Shown here in pieces: positions 52,372 through 63,619 of a stretch of DNA of 64,000 bases. The notes beneath the pieces are model-generated. The model ran no database searches. It saw nothing but the letters and a program-made list of their open reading frames with translations, and was not told where the DNA came from. This stretch comes from Xanthostigma xanthostigma (taxonomy: Eukaryota > Arthropoda > Insecta > Raphidioptera > Raphidiidae). A program made the translations under genes and the position numbers. The DNA is taken from NCBI GenBank assembly GCA_963575645.1, contig OY754471.1, positions 34,232,401-34,296,400 of the forward strand, written 5' to 3'. Position 1 is the first letter of the stretch; each line of letters starts with the position of its first letter.

Positions 52372-52388
52372 TCCGGCTCGAAGGACCA
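52372..52388 (-). promoter_or_regulatory. BEL/Pao primer-binding site, tRNA-Tyr
   Basis: In element orientation TGGTCCTTCGAGCCGGA, two bases after the 5' LTR, is an uninterrupted 17-nt complement to the 3' end of eukaryotic tRNA-Tyr (TCCGGCTCGAAGGACCA). Strong identification of the minus-strand primer. Confidence 0.85.
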
Positions 52389-52390
52389 AA

Positions 52391-52575
52391 TGTAGCGTGA
52401 ACTTTAACAAATTATAACTGATTAAGTGAGATAATGATTAAGCACTTTTTTTTTCACATATTTTTTCTGACTTGTTATTATTGTTTATATTTTTATTCTG
52501 AATCCTTTTCATGGCAACGCTGGTTACTCAACATTTGTTGTGTATTCTTTTCATGGCAACGCTGGTTACTCAACA
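52391..52575 (-). repeat. BEL/Pao 5' LTR
   Basis: Identical to the 3' LTR at 46421-46605, including the internal 29-bp duplication (plus-strand 52547-52575 and 52505-52533). Followed by the ATTAT target duplication. Confidence 0.95.
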
Positions 52576-52679
52576 ATTATATAATAAATCATATTTTATT
52601 ATTTATCCGTGTGTATTCATCTATGATTATCATATTGTGATCATTTCATGAAGAAAACATAATTCAAATAAATTTTTCA

Positions 52680-53060
52680 TGGAAATGAGTATATTTTTAG
52701 GAATTTTGAAATTTTCTTATGTTGTCATGGTATGCTTACAATATGAAGCAAATATGAGTCAACGATATTCATCACAGAAATAAGCAAAATATTTGAAGTA
52801 ATATTTAATCTTTTTAACACCATCATAGAATGTTCCTAATATGAAGCAAATATGAGTCGACGATATTCATCACAGAAATAAGCAAATTTGAAGTAATATT
52901 CAATCTTTTTAACACCGTCATAGAATGTACATAATATGAAACAAATATGAGTCAACGATATTCATCATAGGAATAAGTACATTTTGTAGGAATGTTGAAT
53001 CTTTCAAATATTATCATGATCTACTGTTAATATGAAGACAACTTTTAGTTGAAGATTATT
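52680..53060. repeat. ~96-bp tandem repeat, about 4 units
   Basis: Units starting AATATGAAGC at 52740, 52838, 52933 and 53029 (spacings 98, 95, 96), preceded by a half unit from about 52685. Shared words: AAATATGAGTCAACGATATT, CATCACAGAAATAAGCAAA, TCTTTTTAACACC. The last unit decays. Confidence 0.8.
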
Positions 53061-53960
53061 AGTATCCATTTGATTCAATATTTCTACAATATATACTCAA
53101 CGAATTCTGTCATGATTTTCATTCACTATGAGCTCACATAGGCACTCATAATAGGTCCATGGTGAGTTCATTTCATGTATCAAAAATGATCTAAATTTGC
53201 AGTAAACCTGTCTATCTGGGCAGATTTCTAACTAATTTTCAGATAATCTTTCGTAATAACCAAATTATCTATGGGTAGAGATTCCTCCATGATGTGATCA
53301 ATAACACAGCAGCCATGTTGGTATAATTGTCAAAAACCGAAAAGAAATTGAATAGAATGTTTTTCTTTCCTTGTTAAAAAACTTAAGTTGTTTCTGTTAC
53401 GTTAGAGAACTACTTTTCGTTTGTGTGTTTAACTGTTTTGTTAAAAGATTGTAAATAAATAGTTTCCACCACGAACTAGAACAGTTTTGTTACAATAAAT
53501 TTGAAAAAGTACCATCTTTTATGAATCAGAAAACACCCTTTAGAAAGATCTGGCCTACTTTTTTATTCATACAAAAAGTAATAATAAACAGAAAACTTTT
53601 CCTTGCTTAAGTTTTGCTGTTTCTCTGTGTCAAACAATAAATTTATTGTAAAGATTTGTTTCATGTTTTGTGAAAACAGCACTTAATATTATACTTAAGA
53701 GAGCTAAGAAAATATGTAGTCAGCATGTTATGTAGGTACTTGAATTAAATAAATGTTGAAAATTTACATTCAAACAAAAATTGTGTCCACACAGCACACA
53801 AACTTTAGAGTACTATTTATTCAGCCTAACTCGTTACTCGATTCAATTAATTAAAACTCCCACCCATTCCGTTGCTACAAAAGGAGCAAATTTTTACATT
53901 CAACTTTTTTTTAAACACATGCTAAATTTAAATCTTTGATTAACGTCTGATTAGAACTCT
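53061..53960. other. No recognised feature
   Basis: AT-rich; no supported gene or repeat boundary. Confidence 0.3.
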
Positions 53961-54080
53961 TCAATAAATAAAAAAATCGACCAATTTTTCAGATCAATAT
54001 ATTAACAAAAAATATATAAATTCAATACATTAACGTTTCGGTCTGGATTTGGATCTTCCACAGAACTGATCTAAAAAATA
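53961..54080 (-). repeat. GATCAGTTCTGAAGATGGTC repeat, copy 2
   Basis: Minus-strand homologue of 44560-44680, with AGATCAGTTCTG, AAATCCAGACCGAAACG, TAATGTATTGAATTTATATA and AAAATTGGTCGAT in the same order. Confidence 0.5.
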
Positions 54081-54367
54081 TAAAAATTATCAAAGGACGT
54101 TCGAGACTGATATCAAAATAATACCAACATTTTGAAATTTTTATCATCGTAAGATGAACAAAAAAGATGTTCACTGCCAAAATTTCAACTACTACACCGT
54201 TTTTGAGAAATATATTTTTTAAATTCGGTCCACTAACACGGGAGTAAATGTATCGTTTTTTATTATTTTTGTTTTTATATTGCAGCTTTTATCAAAATAT
54301 TACCATTGTAACAAATACTTTAATACTTAATATTATATATATTAGATATCGTGTCTATCGAGATAAT
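54081..54367. other. No recognised feature
   Basis: AT-rich; nothing supported. Confidence 0.3.
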
Positions 54368-54580
54368 TATTAATAAAAATCGCAGGATTGTGGACAAAAA
54401 GTTATTTATTAATTAGTGTACGACGTTTCGTCTATAAATTTAGACTTTTTCAAGTACAAATGTGAAAATAAATTTTAAATTTTCACATTTGTACTTGAAA
54501 AAGTCTAAATTTATAGACGAAACGTCGTACACTAATTAATAAATAACTTTTTGTCCACAATCCTGCGATTTTTATTAATA
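54368..54580. mobile_element. 213-bp near-perfect palindrome
   Basis: The arms are practically perfect inverted copies, from TATTAATAAAAATCGCAGGA at the left to its complement at 54580, including ACGACGTTTCGTCTATAAAT, with only an AT-rich centre (AAATTTTAAATTT). Such symmetry suggests a recent foldback/MITE copy or maintained pairing. Confidence 0.85.
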
Positions 54581-54939
54581 CTTAATATTATAAAATTTTT
54601 GAACAAATTCGTACGTTTTTCAAGTAATTTTACTATTTAATTAATTAATTATAGACAAAAACAGATGTCAAAAAACGTTATGACGTCATACCTATGTGCC
54701 GAAAATTAAGTAGAAGTGTTTCAGTCGTTTATTATAAACTGTATATTCTTTTTTGATATTATTAATTATAGTCACCAAACTTCCATATTTATTTCCAATA
54801 TAATATGTGAATTTACATTTTTTCATGTATATTTACTTAACATTATTATAATTATTAAAAATTAAACAGGTTGTCAAAATTTTTTACTTTCCGCTATAAA
54901 AAAAAAACATATTTACTTTTTTAAATCAGGAAGCTATAT
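54581..54939. other. No recognised feature
   Basis: AT-rich; nothing supported. Confidence 0.3.
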
Positions 54940-55620
54940 TGTTTTCACTCCGATTTTCGAGAATCGAGTTTTCGACAGACCTCGACGTTTTGAGGTCCTA
55001 GGAAGCTATTTTGACTATTTTGGCGATGATGTCCGTAGGGCTGCATGTGCGTGTGTTTGTGTGTATTTAAACGTATTTTTTGAACGGAATGTCCGATTGA
55101 AACGCGGTTTGCAGCATCTGACGTGACCTTACTGAACTTAGATTTCCTGAAAATTTGGAAGGATTCTGCCCAATAAATTTTGAGAAATCTCAAAAATACA
55201 AGTTTTAAAAATTATTAGAAATTTGCTTTTTTGGAATATTTTCTAAACTACTAAACCCATTAATTCCAAAATCTTATCAGCTCTTCTCTTTAACAATCTG
55301 CGTCAATTTTCGCAAATTGCATCAAAATTGGTATATTTGTAAAAAATCGTAAAAAAGTGTTTTTTTTTTTTAAATTACTCTTAACATTCCTTTCAGATCG
55401 ATTTTTTTTGATAAAATACTTTCTTAGGTTAAAAAATCTGCGTTATTTTATTGTTATTTTGTTATTTTATTTTTTCTTTATTATACAATATCAAATGTCA
55501 ATATTTTTGAAGTTGAAATGGTTCCGTCGCCCAATTGGCTGGAATTTTTTTAACAGTTTTCAATAAAAATTACCGTTAACGCCAAAAAACCGGCAAAGTG
55601 CAAGACTTTATGTGCTCACT
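54940..55620. repeat. Interspersed repeat related to right-edge array
   Basis: TTCGAGAATCGAGTTTTCG, GTGCGTGTGTTTGTGTGTAT, AACGGAATGTCCGATTGAAA, then, near 55305-55450, TGCGTCAATTTTCGCAAATT and AAAATACTTTCTTAGGTTAA. The last part is a reverse-complement relative of the tandem unit at 63620-64000. Class unknown. Confidence 0.45.
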
Positions 55621-56044
55621 GTATATGTATAAAAGAGCAAAAAATAAAAAAATAATGAAATGAAATCAAGCAGGCAATTTAAATATAAGTCGAACTAATT
55701 TAAATTCTCCTTTGTATTGAGATTCACTCCACAAACAATGAACACTTTATTGAAGAATTTCCACATGAATAATTCACAAGTTTTCTCACGGACTATAATG
55801 CATCTGAATTAAAAGAAAAATTTATATTTCATAATCAACAGAATTTTTAATCTAAGAAAAGTGTCCCTCCTAATCTTTTCGTATAGTTATTAATAGGTTC
55901 ATTAAAAGAGTCATTAAAAATCAATAAAACTAAATGAATTCAAATGTTTAAAAATTTAATTAATATAAAGGATGTCTCAAAAGGATAGCAGAAAGTGCTT
56001 AGACATTTTTTTATTCGATGTACCGTTAATAAGATATTTAGCCT
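55621..56044. other. No recognised feature
   Basis: AT-rich; may include the outermost left end of the next element (GGATGTCTCAAAAGGATAGC at about 55970). Confidence 0.3.
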
Positions 56045-57264
56045 GAGCGATTGGTAGATTCCGATCTGAACAAGTTAGAAAGAAACATTGGGAATTTATA
56101 GATTTCCATGCCCTGAACTGAAAGAGATAAAATGCGAAATATGATCTCAACAGCCGCGGCCGTTATGTTAGAAATATGGCGCAAAAAGCAGTTTCTTTGA
56201 AACTCCTCGCTTCGGGTGTCTCATATGACAAAAAAGATTTTAATGAAAATAAAAGAGAATTAAATTTTATACAAAATATATCTTATACATTTTTTCTCCA
56301 CATTGAATAATTTCGGTGCGGTATCTGAACAAAGTCGAGTATTTATGATAAAAATGTTTTTCTTCAATTTACCAATAATTATTCAATCTTGATTAAATTT
56401 TGTATGCTTCTTTGAGACGTATTGACCTGTTGAAATTTAATACTTTCAATTCCAGAACAGTTTTTCCTTGGATTTTCCGCGTGTCAGTGGTACGTTCGAT
56501 GCAGATATTGTTACTTGATATTGTTACGTTGAAAATAATTTTATTGATGAAATTTTGCATAGCTGTTCGAAATACGTATATTTCCCAACACACTAAATTT
56601 GAGACATTTGTTTACATTATTTTTTTTATTGCAATAAGTTTTCTTCCGAAATTTTCTATACGTTTTCGCCTGTACGCGGCGCGGCGTACAGGAAAAAACT
56701 GTTCTAGAATTGAAAGAATTAAACTTGGAAGACAAAATTTCAGAATCGTCTCAAATAAGCATTCAAAATTTAGTCAAGATTGAATACTGGCAAATTACAA
56801 AATAATTTTGTCAATAATACTTGTCGTATGGCTGAAAAACAATACCTTTTCACTTTTTAAGAAAAATATTAAACATTTTTTAGTAGAACAGGCCTTTTAT
56901 AGTATTAATGAATTTTTATGTTGCTGATAGCTTTATAATTTTATCTTGTATTTCGTTGAAGTGTCAAATGGATGTATGTCTCAACTGAGCAAATAAATAT
57001 CTACCTATCTATTCAGTTTAGAGACAAATATGTGAAACATATTTTGTGGAAATTTTAATTCATTTTTATTTTTACACCAAACATTTTTTGTGTATGAGGC
57101 ACCCAAAGTGAGATATTTAAAGAAACTGTTTTTTGCGCCATTTTTTCAATATGGCGGCCCCGGCGGTAGCCACCAATATTGCATTTTATTTCATTTCATT
57201 CAGAGCATCGAACTGTATAAATTCCCAAAGTCTCAAAACCTCTGCACTTGTGATTAAATCGCTC
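56045..57264. mobile_element. 1.2-kb long-arm foldback element
   Basis: The ends are inverted over several hundred bp. Outer: GAGCGATT / AATCGCTC and TTGGGAATTTATAGA / TATAAATTCCCAA; middle: GGCGCAAAAAGCAGTTTCTT / AAGAAACTGTTTTTTGCGCC; inner: a second pair with its own ends ATTCAATCTTGA (56381) and TCAAGATTGAAT (56785), itself containing CGCCTGTACGCGGCGCGGCG. The 127-codon open frame at 56400-56783 lies inside this inner pair and is not supported as a gene. Confidence 0.7.
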
Positions 57265-57517
57265 ATATAATTTTAACTGAACTAATTATCATCAAATAAA
57301 ATAAATAAAACAATTAAGTTAAAAAAATTACTAAGTTAAAATTATCATCAAAAAGTTAAGCGGAATACATAAGAAAAATCCACAAGCCTTCTCACTTATT
57401 GGTGAAAATTAATTAATCAATCAATATATCATTATAATTGAGCAATATCTCATTAGCCAATTGATCTAGGATACCTGTATGTTAGTAAATTAGAATAATT
57501 TTCCTAATTTCTCTCAT
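57265..57517. other. No recognised feature
   Basis: AT-rich; nothing supported. Confidence 0.3.
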
Positions 57518-58097
57518 AGTAGAGTGGATTGGGCGAAAAAAAGCCATGAATCCGGTGTCTCGAATCGAAAAATGTCAAGCTCCCCCGACATTTTGGTATA
57601 GTTTGTGACCGCATGACGGAGGGGGCGGTGAGGGTTATGCCGCTTTTAAGTTCCGGAAAACCCGTTTATGCCGCATAACTTGGTCATTATTATCGGGGGG
57701 AAAAAAATGTTCCAACAAAAGTTGTAGAGATAAAGAATCTGCGTAAGCTCGTTTCAGACCGGGTCTGATCAGACAACCTGTTCGCGAGATATCGCCATTT
57801 TAGTGCGCGAAATTTTGAAAAAAAAATGCCATTTTTTAAAAAATCATTGCAGCTAGGAGCTTAATTTTCTTTTTATAGCAAAGGTACTAAATACCCCGTT
57901 TTTGCACCGGAACCTGGACGCGGTGGGTCAATTAGAACCGACAGGAGAGGGTGAAAACGATTTTTTTTATTTTCCATAACTTTGGTTCTAATTGACGTAT
58001 CGACCTAAACCAGACGCCATTTTTTTTCGTTTTTTTATCTATACTTTTATGTGACAAGTGAAAAAAAATTGTCTCAAACTCAACTGCTGGTGGGTGA

Positions 58098-58267
58098 AAT
58101 AAAGTATTGTTACATACACTGTCTCTCTCTTATGTTATGTCGTAAAAATTACTTTTCCTTAGCTACGCAGCAAAATTCAATTCAATTTTGCTGCGTAGCT
58201 AAGGACAAGTAATTTTTACGACAAAACATAAGAGAGAGAGAGACAGTTTTTGTAACAATACTTTATT
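58098..58267. mobile_element. 170-bp palindrome
   Basis: Inverted repeat from AATAAAGTATTGTTAC to GTAACAATACTTTATT, with inner arms GTCTCTCTCTTATG, GTCGTAAAAATTACTT and CTTAGCTACGCAGCAAAATT around a TCAATTCAA centre. A few mismatches. Probably a small MITE nested in 57518-59113. Confidence 0.75.
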
Positions 58268-58276
58268 ATATAATAA

Positions 58277-58880
58277 CTAGCGGCCCTGTACGTGCTTCGC
58301 TACGTATAAAGTGAAATAATAAAACAATTTAATTGGAACATCTATCTATCTATTTTATTTATTTTAAAATATACATGGACGTATATGTGTGTATGTCGAG
58401 CACTCCGGCTGCGCCGTCGTGCCCGGTGCAAAAGAACGAATGGGGAAGGAAGAAAAAAAATTTAGGGGTGGACTACCCCTAACATTTAGGGGGATGAAAA
58501 ATAGATGTTGGCGAAGTGACACCTGTAGACATCTGGCGGGGATAACTACGATTGATCAGTTTTCGACCGGAGAGGAAAAATGATTAAATTACTAAAATGG
58601 CTATTAAAAAATAAGGGTTGATCGTAGAAGGGTGAAAATTGAGGATTGTATGTATTTTTGTATGTTGTATCATAAAAAAATAGAAATTAAAAATTTTGTC
58701 TAAAAAATAAAAAAAAAATTTAGGGGTGGACTACCCCTAACATTTAGGGGGATGAAAAATAGATGTTGGTCGATTCTCATAGATACCGGATAAGCACAAA
58801 AAATTTCATCAAAATCGGTCAAGCCGTTTCGGAGGAGTATGACTTCGAAAACTGTGACACGAGAATTTTATATATTAGAT
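58277..58880 (+). repeat. CTAGCGGCCC-type repeat with internal duplication
   Basis: Starts ACTAGCGGCCCTGTACGTGC and ends TTTTATATATTAGAT after TCATCAAAATCGGTCAAGCC and GAGGAGTATGACTTCG. A block of about 65 bp (TTTAGGGGTGGACTACCCCT... to ...AATAGATGTTGG) occurs twice, at about 58458-58517 and 58710-58769. Layout as in insect RTE/SINE-like repeats; class uncertain. Confidence 0.55.
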
Positions 58881-59178
58881 AATAATATATTATATATAAA
58901 ATGGCGATATCTCGCGAACGGGTTGTCTGATCAAACCCGGTCTGGAACGAGCTTACGCGGATTCTTTATCTCTACAACTTTTGTTGGAACATTTTTTTCC
59001 CCCGATAATAACAAACTAAACCAAAATGTCAGGGGAACTCGACTCTACAGTTTTTGTAGGAAACATTTTTTGGTTCGATACACACCGGATTGAAATTCCC
59101 AATACACTCTACTAGCTATCAATTGTTTAAGGTTGATAAATGTCGTTACGATTGCTAGGGTTTTAATTTTCTTTTCTT

Positions 59179-59545
59179 CATATCTCAGTCGAAAGTACGT
59201 ACTTCCAGCATCAATTTTAAGGCAGAAAGTCTAACATTAGTTATCATGTACACCGCTCCATGAGACTGGCGCTACTGCCGCCAGCCAATAGTCGCGAACA
59301 TCTGTCATTCGTGTTTTTATGTATAACGTCAAAGCTGCTTGCTTGGAATTTATTTGTGTTTTCATGTAGTTAATAAGTAATTAATTAACAATAAGCGTAC
59401 TTTAGACCGAGGTATGAAAAAAAATAGTATAGGTACACGACACGGGCAAAAGGTTTGAGAGCTTGGACTTGCCTCGGGCACCATGACGTGCAGTGCAAGA
59501 ATCTCAATCTTTCTGCCCTTGTAGTGTAATATTCCTCCACTTGCA
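59179..59545. repeat. TACCTCGRTCGAAAGTAC repeat family, copy 3
   Basis: The left part (59179-59390) is a shortened homologue of 45235-45527. The right part (59395-59545) has CGAGGTATGAAAAAAAATAG and GGGCAAAAGG in mirrored arrangement to 9940-10020, so ends of two family members may meet here. Confidence 0.45.
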
Positions 59546-60639
59546 CTATATATGTGAATATTTAGTAACAAAGTTGAAGTTTAAAAGAACTAACAATAAC
59601 TGTGAATGCAAAACATACTTCAAACTAGTGTTTTATTTAAACTCTTTATATGTTACACATTTTGTTTTTTATTTATTTTCTCAGAATCTGTTACGCAAGT
59701 TGTATCTATAATATTAAAAAAATTACTGTACCAATAAGATAATTCAAATAGCTATCTCATTAAATTCAAATTAAAGACCGAACCATCATTAAGTTCATAT
59801 CAGCTATAGATATTAGACAGACCTACCAGCAAAAAGCAATTAAACATTCCTTCTTCGAGCTTATATACTTGCAGAGGCGTGCGTCTATTTTACGATCTTT
59901 GCATTTGTTTAACACATTTTTTTTCAGAAAAAACTTGACACATGAAAAAATCTAGTTTGTCAAACATGACCTAACAATTCTGTCATGAAATCTAAATAAT
60001 AATTCAAAGGTACTACTAGTACAAATTAGTCTTTTTCAAGGTTCTGTAACAAATTTACAAAATTCTTATGACCGATGTAACTTCAAGTAAATTACAATAT
60101 TTATTTATTCAACAGACCTTAGGGAAATAATATATAGAAATTATCAATTAAATATATATGATATACAAATATAAAATAATTAAATAATTAAAAATTAAAT
60201 AATTAATAATTCAACAGATTAAATATTTGTATTAAGATAAGTTTTATTCATTTTTTAATTAATTTGTTCATGCGTCACTTTTTTACATTCTTGCAAATTT
60301 AAAATAACCGCTATTTCGTCAAACGTCAAGTTTTTTTAAAGAATACTTTAAAGAAAGATCAACAACGTTGACTGACTTATGGATAACAATGAAAATTAAT
60401 TTTTATATTAATCAAATGATTAAACCCCAAATCCATAAACTAATTCACTTATAATATTATATAATTATAGCGCCCGGATTTGTAGATTACCTATTAAACA
60501 TTAGCATATAATGATGCATCGGACTTTTTTTACATAATAATAGCGGAAACGCTTATTAATTATTTATTAAGTAATGAATATATTACAAAAAATATTGAAT
60601 TAAAAAATATTGAGAGGTGCTAATAGACTAAAAATTTGG
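59546..60639. other. No recognised feature
   Basis: AT-rich; no supported gene or repeat boundary. Confidence 0.3.
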
Positions 60640-60910
60640 GATATATAATTTTTATGAGAGAAATCCAAAAAAAAAATATAAAGAAAAAATTTGGTCGGAA
60701 AATTAAAAAAAATCTGGATCCCGACAAAACGCCACCTACAGGGTTTAACTATAGCTAATAACACCATCCAGGTGACACCATATAAGTACAAAAAAAATTG
60801 CATCAAAATCGGTCAAGCCGTTTAGGAGGAGAAGGATTATACACACACGGACCTTAAGATAGCAGCCCGTCCCGGTTTACCCGTGTGCGATAGATATAAT
60901 TCTGCAAAAT
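60640..60910 (+). repeat. AAAATCGGTCAAGCCGTTT-type repeat
   Basis: GCATCAAAATCGGTCAAGCC, GTTTAGGAGGAGAAGGATTA and GTCCCGGTTTACCCGTGTGC mark an insect-type interspersed repeat related in wording to 58277-58880. Boundaries vague. Confidence 0.4.
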
Positions 60911-60942
60911 GCATTTCGTTTGCGACCCGGCATCTGAACTAA

Positions 60943-61433
60943 GGGGTCATCCATAAATTACGTCACACGTTAATGGGGGGGAGGGTATCACCGGAATGTG
61001 ACAAAGTGTGACAAGGAGTGGAGGGGGGGAGGAGTCAAAATCTTTGTGACTTCACGTGCTAAAATTCAAAATCCATAACGCGAAATTTATATGTGAATAA
61101 AAAACTTTAAAAATTTACAAACTTGATCTGTATTTATTAATAATTTAGCACTCTCGCTATGAGATTATCTCTCAAGCAATAACAGTTAACTTCTAGAGCG
61201 GCGTTGTGAACTAAAATATTTAACTTTATGTTGATTTTATTAAAAATTATTTAATAAAAATAAGAAAAAAATAAAAACAACTGTTTTTTTTTGATTATTC
61301 TTAAATACATGCATAAATTTGAAAAATGTGTGACGTCACATCAGGTGTTCTGAAAATGTGACAACCTTTGACAAGGAGGGGGGAGGGGTTAAAAAGTCCT
61401 AAAATTCGTGTGACGTAATTTATGGCAGGCCCC
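60943..61433. mobile_element. GGGGTCATCCATAAATTACG MITE with TAA TSD
   Basis: A 491-bp element with inverted ends GGGGTCATCCATAAATTACG and CGTAATTTATGGCAGGCCCC, flanked by TAA (60940-60942 and 61434-61436). A 3-bp TAA duplication fits PIF/Harbinger. Inside, GTGACAAGGAGTGGAGGGGG and TTTGACAAGGAGGGGGGAGG are oriented alike near the two ends. Non-coding. Confidence 0.75.
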
Positions 61434-61436
61434 TAA

Positions 61437-62468
61437 TAGCTTTGGGCAAATTCTACCAGATTTGCTTATGAACCAATAGCTTTAAGCGAATACTATCGGA
61501 AGCATTTTTTGTTTGCTTCGGAATTAATAGCTTTGAGTAAATTCTATCAGATGTCGCTACATGTTACTAAAACAGGTTTTTTGAGAAAATACCGTAATTT
61601 TGTATAAAATATTTAATAAAAACTATCCTATAGCGTAAGTTGCCCCAAGCAAGACACATTTACAAAATTTCATTAAAATCTGCTCAGTGGTTTCAGATAT
61701 TAGCGCAGCCAAAATTGTGTAGCGGGAATTTTATATATACAGTAATTTTATATTATCTATTATAGTATTGCCCCTCACTTAATGTTTTTATTTTTAATAT
61801 CAAAACGAATCAAATTGGCAATGCCACAAATATAGACGCGACAAACCACAGTCACGAACTATGCACAAGCTTTCTTATTTTTCCACCGCGGCGTGACATT
61901 CGGAAACAGTTTAGCTCCACACACTTGCATATAGCCCGTAAGAACGTTTACTCGTTATGAAAAGTTGTTCCTAGAAAGTCGACTATAAATGAAAAATAAT
62001 CAACGGCGTCTATGTTCACGTAGTGTTCTTTCTTTTAAAGGGAAGGCTTCTTTATCAACCACATTGAAAGAGGGGAATCTCTAGCACGTAATAAATGACT
62101 TGACGAATCCATATAAATGCTGACTGACCTAACTGAGCCTTCAGTGACGCATTGCCGCTATAAAGAGCTTATTTCTAAGGCTCTCAACAATAAAATATTT
62201 CGAAGTTACTTTAAGGAGGTTGGATCAGAAATTTAAAATATGTACTTAAAATTTCACTGAAATGTTCTTCTCAATGATATACATCATATCTCAAATTTTA
62301 AACATTATGGACAGTCTCATTGCGGAAAAAATATATTTCGAAATATATATTTTTAATCGAATGACTGTCAATGAAATAGTGACTTATAACAACAGAAGAC
62401 TCGTAAAATCAAATATACGATAAGTCATGATAAAATCAATTTCTATGCAGAATTTAATAAAATATTTT
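61437..62468. other. Repeat fragment then unassigned sequence
   Basis: 61440-61760 contains AATAGCTTT...GCAAATTCTA words in triplicate and CATTAAAATCTGCTCAGTGG before TTTTATATATACAG, the usual end of insect non-LTR/SINE-like repeats. From 61770 to 62468 I see nothing that I can name. Confidence 0.35.
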
Positions 62469-62660
62469 TAACAAAAAAATTGAACCGACTTCAAAAAATG
62501 AAATGTTTTGGAGTCGGTGTCAGCCAAAATGAAATCTATTCCGAGAACTAGAGACATGTAAGATTTAAATTGCTACTTTCGAATTTCGATGTGACACCGA
62601 CTCCAAAACATTTCGTATTGAAATGTTTTGGAGTCAGTGTCACTGTTGTCGCTGCCGAGC
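62469..62660. repeat. GGAGTCGGTGTC inverted unit, copy 2
   Basis: ATTGAACCGACTTC is followed by TTTTGGAGTCGGTGTCAGCC, an interior of about 85 bp nearly identical to 9420-9505, and GTGACACCGACTCCAAAAC. A third partial arm TTTTGGAGTCAGTGTCAC follows at about 62624. Confidence 0.65.
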
Positions 62661-63619
62661 GGGACGCAGCCGAAGGTTCCACTGCTGTTGTCACTGCAAT
62701 GTTTCGAAATATGTGGCAACGCTCTACAAATACGGCTATTATAAGCAATCTACAAATCCACGCGGCTAGTATTCAATATGATAGTTGCTATTCGTTGCCA
62801 TGGTTACCTCCATAATATGTCCCGCGTCATGTAAAAATTAATCAAAGCATGCTTAACTAGTTTATTTCTGACAGATCTATAAAACAAAAGAGCGGCTGAT
62901 TTTTTTTTATTTTCAAAATATTTACAAAAATATAAAGTTCAAAAAAAAATTTAACAAAACTTTCATAAAAAGATAAATAAAATAATAATCCGTTATGAAA
63001 AGTATACCATTATTATATAAAAAACAACGTTATAGCATATATATTTTTTGCGCATGCGCCGAAAACAATAGGGCTCATCATAATTGCTTATCAAACATCC
63101 TCTCAAAATTTGGTTTTTATCTGCTCATCCGTTTGACCTTTATATCGTGCTCTCAGACTAGCAGACCAACAGACAACCAGACGCACAGAGTTTGTCCAAA
63201 AATATGTTTTTTGGATTCGGGGGACCTCAAAACGAAAAAATATTGAAAATTTTGAAAAGTGATTTTTAACCTAAACTATTACCATTTCCCACTTGTGGAT
63301 TGGAATGGTAAAATGAAAACAAGTGATTCATTTCAATAATAGATACCGTACATACAACCAAAAACAAAAAAAAATCAATAGAAAGCAATCAATTATGCTA
63401 TCAGTGCTGGATTTATACTAGAAGCTAGTGCTCAGGGTGACAAATTTTTAGGGGCGGCAAAATTTGGAACGTAGGAAAAAAAAATTTGAAAAGATTTGAC
63501 CTTGCAGGCCATCCCTGTAACTTCCCGCTATTTTCGAGTTCAAAACGCTCAAAAATATATAAAATATAGCAAGAAGTTTATTTTTTAGCTCTTCGAGCTC
63601 AAAAAAAAAACACTTTGTT
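62661..63619. other. Unassigned; possible MITE end
   Basis: CAGTGCTGGATTTATACTAG at 63402, followed by AGGGGCGGCAAAATTTGG, resembles a hAT-like MITE start. No right end was found. The short minus-strand frame at 62548-62748 mirrors a plus-strand frame through the inverted unit and is not supported. Confidence 0.35.

Larger units (their letters stand above)
46421..52575 (-). mobile_element. Complete BEL/Pao LTR retrotransposon
   Basis: A 6155-bp element on the minus strand with identical 185-bp LTRs, a 17-nt primer-binding site, Gag and Pol with BEL/Pao-type domains (DUF1759-type Gag, protease-RT-RNase H-integrase, C-terminal DUF5641-type), a polypurine tract and the 5-bp target duplication ATTAT (46416-46420 and 52576-52580). 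A 5-bp duplication and these domains identify BEL/Pao. Identical LTRs and open frames indicate a very recent insertion, possibly a live element. Gag and pol share one frame but are separated by a single UGA (50718-50720). No env. Confidence 0.95.
57518..59113. mobile_element. AGTAGAGTG TIR element, 1.6 kb, composite
   Basis: Inverted ends AGTAGAGTGGATTGGG at the left and CCCAATACACTCTACT at the right, with further mirrored blocks: CCCGACATTTTGGTATAGTTT / AACCAAAATGTCAGGGGA (in part), TCGGGGGGAAAAAAATGTTC / GAACATTTTTTTCCCCCGA, and AGACAACCTGTTCGCGAGAT / ATCTCGCGAACGGGTTGTCT. It contains the palindrome 58098-58267 and a TAGCGGCCC-type repeat at 58277-58880, so part of its length is later insertion. 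Confidence 0.75.

Noticed and set aside
52680-53060. CRISPR array
   Set aside because: Repeated units are continuous without unique spacers, and all context is eukaryotic.
56400-56783. 127-codon open frame
   Set aside because: Lies entirely within the inner foldback arms of the 56045-57264 element; no protein motif.
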